A stretch of 64,000 nt of DNA from VRUE01 sp963807425 (GCA_963807425.1 CAWEBZ010000014.1:242448-306447), one strand, 5' to 3'; shown: positions 1 through 11,009, counted from the first letter of the stretch. Translations and numbers: made by a program. The notes: a model not told the origin generated them from the letters alone.

Positions 1-1
1 G

Positions 2-3000
2 GCATGCGCGATATGGAAACTTGCGGCTGACGAACTCGAGTCGACTGCTTCCCTCCCGTTTCTTCGAGCTGCCCTAGACGCGGCGGAGCGGGCGCTGGTG
101 GATGAAGAGGCGGAGGAGGCAAGGGGCTGGCAGTTTGCCGAGGCGAGTGCCGCCCTGGCGGGGGCCTCGCCCGATGCCACAGAGGCCCGCGAGGTCCTGG
201 CACGGGCACGAGAGGTTCTCGGTCTCTGCAGGATGAATGGACCTGAATTCGCGCTGCTTGTACAACTCCTAGCACTGGCCCAGAGCCAGGAGGAGCATGA
301 CCTGACATCCCAGCTCGCCGACGAGGTCTTGCAGGCGATCGCGGGATCAACCGAGGTTGTCCCAGAGCTCGAAGAGCTCCTCCTGCGCGCCGCATATGTT
401 GCGTATTACGAGCGCCACGACTGGCCCCTTGTTCTGCGCTGTGTGGCGCCCCTAGCGCCGACACCTACGTCGCTGACAATGCGCGGGCTCGCCTTGCAAC
501 GCGAGGGTCGCGCCGAGGAGGCACTTGAGGTCTGGGATCAGATCGGCGATGAGGATGACCCCGCATTGGCCCTTAACCGCGCGGCGATGCTGATCTCTAT
601 GGGCGAGCTCGGGGAGGCGGCGCCGGTTCTTGATCGGCTGGTCAAGCGACACCCTGCCTACTGGAAGGGATGGGTCCAGCGAGGGTTGCTCCGGATCCGT
701 GGCAGCGAGGAGAGGGGTGTAAATGACTTGGAGCACGCATTCGAGCTCGCGGTCAATGGGGAAGCAGACGCTTCGCGACTAGCCGACGCCGCCATGATGG
801 CTCACGAAGCCGCCATAGAGAATGACTGCTCGAACCAAATGGCGCAGGCCCTACTTGTGCTGGTCGCCGATTCGCGCGAGGTGGTGCAGATTGCCGGTCA
901 CTACTGCCGGGGGGTTCTGCTCAGCGATGCAGAGCGTTACCCAGAGGCCGCGAGCACACTGCAGGCGGCACTCGACCTATTGACCGAAGACGTCAGCGCA
1001 GGGGTGCCGATACGCGAAGCTTTGGTGAAAGCCCTCTTGGCAACCGGAGCGGACCAAAAAGCTCTGGAGGTGATGAAGCCACTGGTGGAGATGCCGGGTC
1101 TGCCCGAGGGTGCGCTCGAGCTCCTAGATAGCTTCGTCGACGAGGATCTTCAGTTTGAGGTGAGGCTGCTGCGCGCGGTGGGCCATCGCTCAGAGATGCG
1201 TCTCGCGCTTGCCGAGCGTGAGCTGAGCGAATTGTTGGACGAGGAGCCAGGCGTAGCCAGGGTCCACAGACTGCGGGGTCTGACGAGATTGTCCACCGCT
1301 GCACGCTCTGACGAAGACGCGTGGAACGAGGCAGCCTCCTATGAGCGCTACCTGACAGCGATCGAAGACATCGGGGCAGCTGCGGCCCTCGGAGACGACT
1401 TGGCGCTCGGTGCTTTTCGCTGGGCGGTTGATCGCGCCCGCGGAGACTGGCGCATGAAGGAGCTGCTGCAGGTTGTCGGAGACGAGGAGTTCGGGATGTA
1501 CCGGCTGATGCCGGGACTCAAGGCCGCGGATGAGGCGCTCGGGCAGGCTCGGGAGTTGGCGGCGCTGAGCCGACGAGAGTGGGCGGAGGCGGCTGTAGCC
1601 ACGGAGGCGGTTCAAACCCAATTTCAGGCTGTCGGATTGCCGGCAGAAGCTGGACGTCAGGACCTGTTTCTGGCTGATCTCGCCCTTCGCCTCGGTGATC
1701 CCCGCCGGGCGCTTGATCACCTCGATCGTTGCGATTCTCTTTTGCCTCTGGAAGCCGAGCCACTCCCCGGAGAGGAGCGCAGCGCTGCCCGCGAGATCCT
1801 CGGCACGAGCGCCGCCCGCGGTGCGGCCGGAATGGCTCTGCCGCTCGAGTATCTCGTGTTTTTGGGCGGCACGATGCGAGGCTCGATGGCCTATCTGAAG
1901 ATGTTGCGTGCACAGACGCTCGCCGCCCTCGGACGAGCGGGGGCGGCGCTCAGCGAGCTCGGCGATGAGAAGGAGCTGATTGCAGAACGAGAGAAGCTGG
2001 GACTGCTTTCGCTCGATGGCGGCGAGAGCGTCAGGGCGATCATGGCGATCCTCCGCGACTCCGGCCATCACGAGCGGGCGCTGGAGCTCCGCGACATTGC
2101 CCTGGAGGCGGCAGATTCGCCCCTGAGGCAGGCGGCGATCCTGATTACCAGTGCCGGCTGCTGGCTGAACAGTGCGAAACCAGAGCGGGCGCTGGCTGAT
2201 CTGAATAGGGCGCGAACGCTCACAAGGGACATCGAGAACGACCAGTTCAACGCCATCGTCGATCACACCGAAGCCAATGTGGTTCAGGAGAGTGACCCCG
2301 AGCGAGTGTTGGAGCTGTTGAATGCAGAGTCCGTCAGCGCACTTTCACAACCAGCTCGGGTGAGTGCGGCTCTTGTGACGCGAGCGCACGCCCTCGCGCA
2401 TCTTGGCAGCGCAGCAGCTGCTGATCGCGACGCTATTCGGGCTGAAGAGCTGCTCGTTGGTCACATGCAGTCGATCGATCTGCCCAGCGACCGATCAATG
2501 AGCCTGCAGGCTTGGGGTGCCGCGCGAAGCCTTCGCTGCACCCTCGCCTGCCGGGCGGGGGAAAGCGAGAACGCGCTTCAGCTGCTGGCCGGCCTCAAGG
2601 GAAGAGCTCTGGGGATGCAGCGCACCCTGGCGATCAGCGGGCCGCAACCATCCAGCGCGGTGGAGGTGGCGGTGAGCGAGGAAAGGGATGACCTCCTGGC
2701 GCTGCTCCGCCATGCCGAGCTCCACGCCGGCGCGGTCAGCTGGATCCACCTACGCCGGGTCCAGGCGCACAACGAGAAGCTGGTCGACACGAGCGGCGGA
2801 GCGAAACTCGATCTGGACGAGGCCAGCGCGGCCCTCGAGGATGCCCAGCGGCGACTGTCTCGGCTGCAGGTACGCAGAAGCGAACTACCCCGCGAAGCCC
2901 AGTTGGAGAAAGCGGCGGACATCGACGCGCTGAGGCAGTCGCTCGGCGGTGCAGAGGGTCAGGGCCTCCTTGTTGAGATGTTTCTGGGCGAGGGCACCTG

Positions 3001-4183
3001 CTACTTGACAGGTCTTCGTGCCGCTGAAGAACCATGGACGGTTGGGGTCCCCTGTGATGCATCCGAGCTGGTGGAGTTGGCCGAATCCTCCAGGGTCGGC
3101 GCCGACTGGTCTGATGGCGACCCGGTGTGGAGCAACGACTCGCTACGGCGGATCGTTGACGCGTTGCAGCAGAGGAGCTCAGAGGGTGATCACCTGGCAA
3201 TCGTCCGACACGGCCCCCTGCATGCACTTCCCATGCATGCGGTAGAGGGAGAAAAGGGAGCTCTGATCGAGCGACATACGGTCTCCTACGCACCAAGCAG
3301 CGATGCGCTGCTCTCCTGCACAAGCGAGGAGACAGCACAGGGTGGCGCTGGAATCGTCGTCGCCGATAGCCTCGGCGACCTTCCCCATGCCCGCCTTGAG
3401 GGACAGGCGGTCGCGGAGCTATTGGGCACCGTTGCCCTTACCGGGCTTCGTGCGGATCGCCGCCGCCTCCTTAGCCTGATCGGGGAACAAGGCCCCGCGG
3501 TTGTGCATATTGCCTGTCATGGCGTCTTCGACGACGTAGACCCAGATGCGTCACGCTTGATCCTGGCCGGCAGCAGCACTCACGACGCCCCTATGGCGGC
3601 CGCCGACCTGACGGCCCGCGACGTTGCGCAGCTCCCGCTGCGCGGTTCGGTGGTCGTTCTTAGTGCCTGCCACAGTGGCGTCAACGCGATGCTCCCCGGG
3701 GATGAGCCATTCGGACTAACCCGTGCGTTTCTTGCCGCCGGAGCACGAGCGGTAGTCGGTGCTCGTTGGGCGGTCAGCGATATATCGACTTGGCTCCTGA
3801 TGGAGAGGTTCACCTCTCTTTGGCGATCGGATCGACTTCCAATAGCCGAGTCGCTAGCGCGTGCACAACGGTGGATTCGGCAGATGCCGGTGGAGGAAAT
3901 GGTCGACTTGTGCAACGCGGCGCTCGAGCGGCGGGTAGGCGACCGCGCCGATGTGGAGGTTCTGCTCGCACGTCGACGGGCCGAAGGGTTGATTGCCCTG
4001 CGGCGGGAGGACCCGGCCCGCTCGTCCGCTCGCCAGGCCGACCTATTGGCCTTGATGAGCAATCCTTCGTTGCGGGAGGCCCACGGTCTCACCGGAACCG
4101 ATCCCTTCCCGTTTTCCGACCGGCGCCACTGGGCAGCCTTCGAGCTCGTGGGGGACTGGACTAGCGAGTATCCCGAAGAGTAA
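2..4183 (+). CDS. TPR-rich protein with C-terminal CHAT caspase-like protease domain (5' end cut by window edge)
   Basis: The frame is open from base 2 with no stop, so the gene probably starts left of the window; the first usable start inside is GTG at 98 (1361 residues from there). Most of the protein is helical repeat of TPR type (runs of A/L/E/R with repeated ALxRAG and EEALEVW patterns). The last 350 residues or so are a CHAT domain: VVHIACHG with the likely catalytic His at about residue 1141, and VVVLSACHSG with the likely Cys at about 1191, counted from the GTG. CHAT proteins are caspase/separase-like peptidases, often in signalling or antiphage modules. The substrate and partner are not visible here. 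The domain call is firm; the biological role is inference. Confidence 0.85.
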   Translation, partial: ACAIWKLAADELESTASLPFLRAALDAAERALVDEEAEEARGWQFAEASAALAGASPDATEAREVLARAREVLGLCRMNGPEFALLVQLLALAQSQEEHDLTSQLADEVLQAIAGSTEVVPELEELLLRAAYVAYYERHDWPLVLRCVAPLAPTPTSLTMRGLALQREGRAEEALEVWDQIGDEDDPALALNRAAMLISMGELGEAAPVLDRLVKRHPAYWKGWVQRGLLRIRGSEERGVNDLEHAFELAVNGEADASRLADAAMMAHEAAIENDCSNQMAQALLVLVADSREVVQIAGHYCRGVLLSDAERYPEAASTLQAALDLLTEDVSAGVPIREALVKALLATGADQKALEVMKPLVEMPGLPEGALELLDSFVDEDLQFEVRLLRAVGHRSEMRLALAERELSELLDEEPGVARVHRLRGLTRLSTAARSDEDAWNEAASYERYLTAIEDIGAAAALGDDLALGAFRWAVDRARGDWRMKELLQVVGDEEFGMYRLMPGLKAADEALGQARELAALSRREWAEAAVATEAVQTQFQAVGLPAEAGRQDLFLADLALRLGDPRRALDHLDRCDSLLPLEAEPLPGEERSAAREILGTSAARGAAGMALPLEYLVFLGGTMRGSMAYLKMLRAQTLAALGRAGAALSELGDEKELIAEREKLGLLSLDGGESVRAIMAILRDSGHHERALELRDIALEAADSPLRQAAILITSAGCWLNSAKPERALADLNRARTLTRDIENDQFNAIVDHTEANVVQESDPERVLELLNAESVSALSQPARVSAALVTRAHALAHLGSAAAADRDAIRAEELLVGHMQSIDLPSDRSMSLQAWGAARSLRCTLACRAGESENALQLLAGLKGRALGMQRTLAISGPQPSSAVEVAVSEERDDLLALLRHAELHAGAVSWIHLRRVQAHNEKLVDTSGGAKLDLDEASAALEDAQRRLSRLQVRRSELPREAQLEKAADIDALRQSLGGAEGQGLLVEMFLGEGTCYLTGLRAAEEPWTVGVPCDASELVELAESSRVGADWSDGDPVWSNDSLRRIVDALQQRSSEGDHLAIVRHGPLHALPMHAVEGEKGALIERHTVSYAPSSDALLSCTSEETAQGGAGIVVADSLGDLPHARLEGQAVAELLGTVALTGLRADRRRLLSLIGEQGPAVVHIACHGVFDDVDPDASRLILAGSSTHDAPMAAADLTARDVAQLPLRGSVVVLSACHSGVNAMLPGDEPFGLTRAFLAAGARAVVGARWAVSDISTWLLMERFTSLWRSDRLPIAESLARAQRWIRQMPVEEMVDLCNAALERRVGDRADVEVLLARRRAEGLIALRREDPARSSARQADLLALMSNPSLREAHGLTGTDPFPFSDRRHWAAFELVGDWTSEYPEE

Positions 4184-4235
4184 GCGGACGGCCTCGCTAA
4201 ACAATTACTCCCGACAAAGGTCCCCCGCCTGCTGA

Positions 4236-5564
<1,329 letters not shown>

Positions 5565-5603
5565 CGAATCGTTGTCCTGGCAGCGTATTGGAGCCCGCTT
5601 GTA

Positions 5604-5617
5604 TTAGGGTGCCCTAA
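5604..5617. promoter_or_regulatory. Iron-box-like palindrome (DtxR/IdeR type candidate)
   Basis: TTAGGG-TG-CCCTAA is a perfect inverted repeat in the 54-bp gap between divergent fumC and the DUF2470 gene, one base before the GTG start. The TTAGG-N4-CCTAA arrangement matches the 3' part of actinobacterial iron boxes, although the full 19-bp consensus is not present. DUF2470 domains occur in haem-utilisation proteins, which fits iron control. Assignment to DtxR/IdeR is inference. Confidence 0.45.
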
Positions 5618-5618
5618 C

Positions 5619-5918
5619 GTGAAGTCCGACGACCCCGTCAGCCGCGGCGCCGAGCGCGCCATCGCCCACCTCAACGAGGATCACGACGACGCCCTGCTCG
5701 ACATGGCCCGTGCCGTCGGCGGCTGCCCGCAGGCAACCGCCGCCCGCCTCGTCGACGCCGACCGCACCGGGCTCGACCTGATCGCGACGACGCCGGACGG
5801 CGAGGTCGAGGTGCGCGTCCCCTACGGCGAGCCGATCGAGGGGCCCGAGGGCCTGCGCACGGCGACCGTCAAGCTCGCCCAGCGCGCCCGGGCCGAGCTG
5901 TCGGGCGACGCGGCATAG
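5619..5918 (+). CDS. Small DUF2470 domain protein
   Basis: 99 residues from GTG at 5619, directly after the palindrome. The open frame extends much further upstream, but that part is antisense to fumC and has no protein character, so I start at 5619. The sequence (ERAIAHLNEDHDDALLDMARAVGG, then DRTGLDLIATTPDGEVEVRVPY) has the DUF2470 pattern: HxNxDHxDal helix, then a beta sheet. The same domain is the C-terminal part of HugZ-type haem oxygenases and pyridoxamine-oxidase-like FMN proteins; here it stands alone. A role in haem or iron metabolism is inferred from family and operator. Confidence 0.8.
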   Translation: MKSDDPVSRGAERAIAHLNEDHDDALLDMARAVGGCPQATAARLVDADRTGLDLIATTPDGEVEVRVPYGEPIEGPEGLRTATVKLAQRARAELSGDAA

Positions 5919-5942
5919 CCGCCCGAGAGCCGACCACGCCGG

Positions 5943-7544
5943 CTAGCTGCTCCGCTTCGCCGTTCCCTTCTTGACGCTGCAGCGGATCCTCGCTTTGCCG
6001 GAGCGCTTGCGGCTGTGCGCCGGCAGGTGAGGTGGGCGTTGCGTCCTGGCCTGCCCTTCGGCCCGCGCTTGCCGCGCTGTCCCGGCAGCGCCCACTCTGA
6101 CCGGCTGGGCCGGCCAGCCCGACTGGCCCAGGGTGCGATCTGGCCGCTCGCCCAGGCGCAGCGAGATCGCGTCGCCGAAGCCGACCGGCTGCTCGCCGGC
6201 GACGGCTCCGGCGCCGCGGTCCAGCCGCAGCAGCCACGCCTCGTCCTGCGTTCTCCGGGGCGACGCCGTTGATCGACCGCGACCTGCCCGCCGGCGAGCG
6301 CGAACGAGGTCACGCAGCCGGCCGGGAACGCGCTCGGCCTCGGCCGCGCCGAGGACCTGCGTCAGCGGCGCTCCCGACCGGCGCCGTCACCTTGCACATC
6401 CGCACGTTGCCGGGGCCAGCTGGATCGCCAGCAGGTGTGGGACGGGCGTGCCCGTTGGCCACCGACGGCGCCGGGTGAATGCGGGGTAGCGCCGGATTGC
6501 TGGAGCCGGCGGCGCGGCGGTGAAGACGCCGCCGGCGATCGCCCGCAGCGCGTCCTGGGTCGAGTAGAGGTTGGCTTCGCTCGTGTCCGAGTAGCCGAAG
6601 CCGCCCGCTTCGGGGCCGGTCTGGAGCTGAAGCGAGAGCAGGTGGTCGATCGGCGTCTTGCCAGCTGGAGTCGTCCAGGCAGCCGACTGGGGGTCGATGC
6701 CGCAGGCGGTGAGACCGCTCACCGCCCACGCGGTGGCGTCGGCGTTGTCGCCGAAGGCGTAGTGGATCGCCCCGGTCGAGTCGACCAGCAGGCCCTGCAG
6801 GTAGGCGAGGGCAGGCGCGACCGCGGGGTCATAGGCGGGCGCTCCGGCTTCGCAGAGCGCGGCGATCGCCGCCCCGGTCATGTCGGGTTCGCTCGGTTCC
6901 GCCTTCGCGGCCGGCGTTGCCAGCGCCGAGTAGGTCCAGCCGCCGTCATCGTGCTGGCTCTGGCGCAGGAAGGAGACGACGGGCGCGAGGGCCCAGGCCG
7001 GCACGCGCGGCGGCCTTCAGCGCCAGGATGCCGAAGACCGTGTTGTCGGTGCTCGCTTCGCCGAAGCCGGGGTTGGCCGGGTTCCAGCGTTCGGCGATCT
7101 GCGCCGGCAGGTTGGCGTCGGCCGCGAGCCGCGCCGGGTCGAGGCCCGGCCGCGTGGGAGACGAGCGTCGCGCGCTGGTAGTTGTCGACCGAGGTGAACG
7201 TTTCCGCCGGGCCGCCGGTCCAAAACTCCGAGCTGTAGTCGCCGAGCAGGAAGTCCTGCAGGCTGGGGCTGCCGGCGGCGGGGCCGTGGACGTCGGCGGC
7301 GCTCGACGCCCGCGGCGGCCAGCGAGGTCGCCAGCCAGTCGCTGCCGAAGCCGCCGTGACTCGAATTCGAACGGTTCGCCGGTCACGGGATCCTGCTGGC
7401 CGCGCACGTACTCGACCGCTTTGGCGATCGCGGCGTCGATCTCGCCTTGGGTTGACGTGGCCGTGGCGGTGGCCGGCAGAACCGCCAGGGATAGAACCGC
7501 CGCGCAGAGCGCGGACAGGCACGTCGAATCGAGACTGCTCGCAT
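5943..7544 (-). pseudogene. Secreted transcobalamin-like protein: toroid + DUF4430-like + Gly-X-Y tail (frameshifted as sequenced)
   Basis: Starts at ATG 7544, preceded by GAAAGGGG and a cobalamin riboswitch. Read through several single-base frame changes (near 7520, 7370, 7150, 7010, 6480, 6380, 6300 and 6000), it gives one coherent secreted protein. After a signal peptide come alpha/alpha-toroid repeats of the prenyltransferase/squalene-oxidase type (HDDGGWTYSAL, EPDMTGAAIAALCEAG, DATAWAVSGLTACG). Next is a segment like DUF4430 (EAWLLRLD, then VGFGDAISLRLG), followed by a collagen-like GKRGPKGRPGRNA stretch and a basic end at TAG 5943-5945. Toroid plus DUF4430 is the layout of animal transcobalamin and intrinsic factor. 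Frames switch without in-frame nonsense, so sequencing indels are more likely than decay. Confidence 0.6.
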
Positions 7545-7587
7545 CCTTGGACCCCTTTCCTCGAGGGCTTTGATGGAGGGATCGGAG

Positions 7588-7745
7588 GGAGGTCTCCTGG
7601 CTTCCGAGCTTTCCCGTCGCGCCTTCCCGGCCCGTCTGGGCCAGTGGCTGCCGCATGGCATGCGGCGGGCGTTTACTCGGTCACAGTGGCGGGCCCGCGC
7701 CGGTCTTTCACCGGCTTCCCTGTCCACCGATCCGTGGATTATTTG
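7588..7745 (-). ncRNA. Cobalamin riboswitch (minus strand, upstream of the 5943-7544 gene)
   Basis: On the minus strand the segment holds the cobalamin riboswitch core in order: GGGAAGCCGGTG, a CCGGCGCGGGCCCGCCACTG block, AGCCACTGGCCC (B12 box), then CTCGGAAGCCAGGAGACC near the 3' end. The leader ends about 45 bases before the ATG of the toroid/DUF4430 gene. It is almost the same sequence as the riboswitch at 9498-9662, but inverted. These elements bind adenosyl- or other cobalamins and normally switch off uptake or synthesis genes when B12 is plentiful. Confidence 0.92.
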
Positions 7746-7807
7746 GGCGGCCACCCTATCCGAGGTTCGGCCAGATCGGGTTGCGCTGCCGCCGCGACGC
7801 GAGATTA

Positions 7808-7932
7808 GATTGAAATCGTCAAGCGCTCGAGGGAACCCGGTGCGAATCCGGGACTGACGCGCAACGGTATGGGCAGCGGAGCCGATCCTGGACCGCCCAG
7901 CCCGAGTCCGAATACTCGTCGCCTGACGCACA
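7808..7932 (+). ncRNA. Cobalamin riboswitch (plus strand, upstream of the 8042-9445 gene)
   Basis: Contains GGGAACCCGGTGCGAATCC, GGGACTGACGCGCAACGGTA, then AGCCCGAGTCCGAATACTCG, the standard cobalamin aptamer segments in order. It is a different sequence subtype from the two near-identical copies at 7588-7745 and 9498-9662. It lies divergently next to the minus-strand copy, so the 500-bp intergenic region carries two back-to-back B12 sensors. A strong hairpin at 7990-8024 follows. Confidence 0.9.
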
Positions 7933-7989
7933 CATAAGGACCCTGTTCTCGCGAACGGACGGTAGGTCTTTCATTCCTCGCTCTCACTG

Positions 7990-8024
7990 GTTGCGGGGGA
8001 CGGAGAGCTCGACCGTCCCCCAAC
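7990..8024 (+). promoter_or_regulatory. Hairpin just before the start codon: likely riboswitch expression platform
   Basis: GTTG-c-GGGGGACGG (7990-8003) pairs with CCGTCCCCCAAC (8013-8024), a stem of about 13 bp with a 9-base loop. It ends 3 bases before the AGAAGGAGA ribosome-binding site of the gene at 8042. There is no U tract, so translation control or a switch partner fits better than a classical terminator. Confidence 0.45.
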
Positions 8025-8041
8025 CAGAAGGAGATCCATCG

Positions 8042-9445
8042 ATGCGTCTCACTACTTGCCGGCTGGCGCTGGTCGCCGCGGCTGTCTGCTCGCTGCTGGC
8101 ACCGGCGGCGGCCTCGGCGACAGCCACCCCGGAACAGATCATCGACCGCGCATGAACAATGGCGTCACCTACCTCAAAGGCCTGCAGAACAGCGAAACCG
8201 GCGCCATCTCCGGCTTCGGTGGCGACTGGGCGCTGACCGCGTTCGCCGCCGCCAAAGTCGCCGCGGCCGACGTCAACAAAGGCGGCAAAGAAACCACCGA
8301 CGCGCGCAGCTGGTACGAAAAAGAAGTCGGCGCTGTGGGCTGGCCAGGAGAAGGCGCCGCCGCGACCGATTTCGAGCGCGCGGCACTGATCTCCTACGCC
8401 GCCGGCATCGATCCCGCCCGCGTCTCGAAACGGCAGAACCTGATCGCCAAGGTCGCCTCCTACTACCAGCCGGCCAGCCCGGGTTACTACGGCTCGACCT
8501 TCAACGCGACCGTCTTCGGCCTGCTGGCGCTGGCCGACACGAAAACCACGAGCGGGCGCCCAGCGGGTACCCCAGGTGGTCCTCGACCAGGCGGTCGAAG
8601 CGGTGAAAGCCAACCAGCACACCGACGGCGGCTGGACCTGGGTCAAAGCGGCGGGCAACGAAGAAGCGCTGGGCAAAGCCTCCGAACCCGACATGACCGG
8701 CGCGGCGATGGCGGCGCTCTGCGCAGCCGGCGTCGCCAACACGAACGAAGCGATCGTCAACAGCGAAGAACTACCTCGTCTCGAAATTCGTCAAAGCGAG
8801 CGGCGCCTTCGAATCGGAATTCGGCGTCAACACCGAGCTCCAACGCCTGGGCGGTGCAGCGGGCTCAAAGCCTGCGGGATCGATCCCCAGGGGACCGAAT
8901 TCACCGGCTCGGCTCCGGCGAAAAACACGCCGCTCAACTTCCTCATCTCCCAGCAGGTGGGCGGCGGCGGGTTCAGGTACCTGACCTCCGGCAGCACCGC
9001 CAACCTGTACGCGAGCCAGGACGCGGTGCGCGACGCTCGGCAGCGGCGGCTTCACCGCGACCCCGCCGGTGCCGGCAAGCGGCGCGCCGCAGTGGAAGGG
9101 CGTCACCGAATTCGCCACCGGCGAAGCGGAAACCAGCTCGCTGGCGCTGATCGTCGACAACGGCGGCCTCGCCGCTGAAGATCTGCTCGGTCTCGCTGGC
9201 GCCGAAAGCGACAACCACCACGCTGGCGAAGGTGCTCGACGCCGCGGTCGCTGGCACCACGCCGTCGGAATGTGTGACGGCTACCTGCCCGCTGGCGGCG
9301 AAGGCGCGATCACCCAGATCAACGGGCTATCCGGCGGCCCCAGCCGAAAAATGGAACATCTCGATCGACGGCGGCGCAGAGAAACAGGCCAAACGCAACA
9401 CCGACGATCAACGTCGGCGACACGATCTACCTGAAGTACGAATAG
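8042..9445 (+). pseudogene. Secreted transcobalamin-like protein: toroid + DUF4430 (frameshifted as sequenced)
   Basis: ATG 8042 has a good AGAAGGAGA site and opens a signal peptide (LALVAAAVCSLLAPAAASATA). Frames must be changed near 8145, 8565, 8770, 8840, 9040, 9185, 9290, 9325 and 9400. The repaired protein has toroid repeats (MNNGVTYLKGLQN, TDGGWTWVKAAG, EPDMTGAAMAALCAAG, GSTANLYASQDAVR). It ends in a clear DUF4430 pattern, EKWNISIDGGAEKQA followed by INVGDTIYLKYE, with stop TAG at 9443-9445. This closely parallels the divergent gene at 5943-7544, but without the collagen-like tail. DUF4430 is the family of the transcobalamin/intrinsic-factor beta domain, so B12 binding outside the cell is the leading hypothesis. 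Confidence 0.65.
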
Positions 9446-9497
9446 ACCGACTGACCGACCGGCCACTCGGAGACGTCGCGGGGCTCGGCTAGACTGG

Positions 9498-9662
9498 TCG
9501 CCAAGAGATCGGTGGACGGGGAAGCCGGTGTAAGTCCGGCGCGGGCCCGCCACTGTGACCGAGCGATAGATCCCGCCGCACGCCCAACGCGGCAGCCACT
9601 GGCCCAGACCGGCCGGGAAGGCGCGGCGGGAAAGCTCGGAAGCCAGGAGACCTCCCTCCGAT
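9498..9662 (+). ncRNA. Cobalamin riboswitch (plus strand, upstream of the DUF4430-toroid-ExbB-DUF2149 operon)
   Basis: Shows GGGGAAGCCGGTGTAAGTCC, GCGGGCCCGCCACTGTGACC, the B12 box AGCCACTGGCCC and AAGCTCGGAAGCCAGGAGAC, all standard cobalamin riboswitch blocks. It is near-identical to the minus-strand copy at 7588-7745. The ATG of the first operon gene (9702) follows about 40 bases later, after a GAAAGGGG site. Confidence 0.93.
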
Positions 9663-9701
9663 CCGCAAACGTCGATCGCCCTCGCGGAAAGGGGCCAAGG
9701 C

Positions 9702-11006
9702 ATGCGCACGACCATCGCGGCGCTCGCCGTCGCACTTCTCTTCACCGCTCTCACCGCACCGCCGGCACAGGCGGTCCCGACCGAAGTCAACGTGCGGATC
9801 GAGGGCGAGCAGCGAAACCCTCTTCGAGGGGCCGATCCTGACCGAGGGCCACAACGTCAAGGCCTCTGCGGACACAAACGCACCCGAAGGTGGGCGCCGC
9901 TGCAACGGGTTCAACAACGGCCAGAACCCGACGCCTGGTCCGACGCCCGACCGCCGCCTCGGTCGACGCGATGAGCATCGCTCGGCAGGGACTTCGACGG
10001 CCTCTGGTACCCGCCGTACGAGGACTACTTCATCAAGCGGTGGGGGCCCGACGCACAGAACGAAGGACAGGGCGAGTACTGGGGCGTCGTCGTCAACAAC
10101 GTCTTCACCAGCGTCGGCGGCTGCCAGTACCAGCTCGACGAGGGCGACGAGGTCCTCTGGGTCTACGACGCCTTCAAAACCAAGCCGCGTCTGGGGCTCT
10201 TTCCGGCCGACTACAGCGGCGACGCCCAGATCCTCACCGCGACGGCGGAGCTGGGCCAGCCGTTCGAGGTCGAGGTCGATGCTTGGGAAGGCGACGAGGG
10301 AGCCCCACCGGATGCGCCGGACCGAACCGGATCGGACCCGCTCGCAGACGCCGAAGTAGCGCCCGTGACGATCGGGCCAGGGGGCTTCGAGAGGGTCGAT
10401 GTCTCGAGTCCGGCGACGGTGAAAACCGACACGAACGGACTGGCGGAGATCACCTTCGCCAAAACGGGCTGGCACCGGCTCAAGGCGACCGTGGTCGGCT
10501 CCGGCGGGAAAGAGACCGCTGTGCGCTCCAACCGCCTCGACGTTTGCGTGCCCGAGGTCGATGCGAGCGACTGTGGACCGCTGCCGCCGGAGGACCTGGT
10601 GCGCGGCCCGGCATGGGTCGTGGTCGAAAGCGGAAGCGTGGTGCCAGACCCCCTCGACGTGCCCGACACGTTCACGCTGAACCCACCGCCCCCGGGCGAA
10701 CCAGGTAACGCCGATCGGGTCCAGGTAGAGCTGCCGCGCCTGGATCGCCGCCGCCTCGCCCGCGGTCTGGTCGGGGTGAGCTGGCGGGTGCTTGATTCGG
10801 GTGTGGGGATTGCGAGATGGACGATCTCCTCGCGGAGGCTCGGGCAAAAAGGCGCTCGCTACGTGACCCGCGCGAAGGGCACGAATGGCACTTCGACGAC
10901 GCTGCGGTTGCCCCGGGGGGCTGCTTACCAGCTGCGGATCGCGATCGTCGACGCTCTTGGGCGCAGCTCAACCGCCGTGATCGGCAAGGTCCAGGTGCCG
11001 GCTTAG
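9702..11006 (+). pseudogene. Secreted DUF4430 domain protein, first gene of the B12 operon (N-terminal frameshifts as sequenced)
   Basis: Starts at ATG 9702 with signal peptide LAVALLFTALTAPPAQA. Frame changes are needed near 9815, 9935 and 9985; from about 9985 to the TAG at 11004-11006 it is open. The N-terminal half reads as a DUF4430-type domain (TEVNVRIEGE, TLFEGPILTEGHNV, then EYWGVVVNNVFTSVGGCQYQ and LDEGDEVLWVYDAF). After it come Ig-like beta segments (VKTDTNGLAEITFAKTGWHRLKATV; SWRVLDSGVGIARW). There is no transmembrane anchor. It ends 3 bases before the next gene, so translation is probably coupled. Likely a secreted or surface partner of the downstream membrane-anchored toroid. Confidence 0.65.
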
Positions 11007-11009
11007 ATC

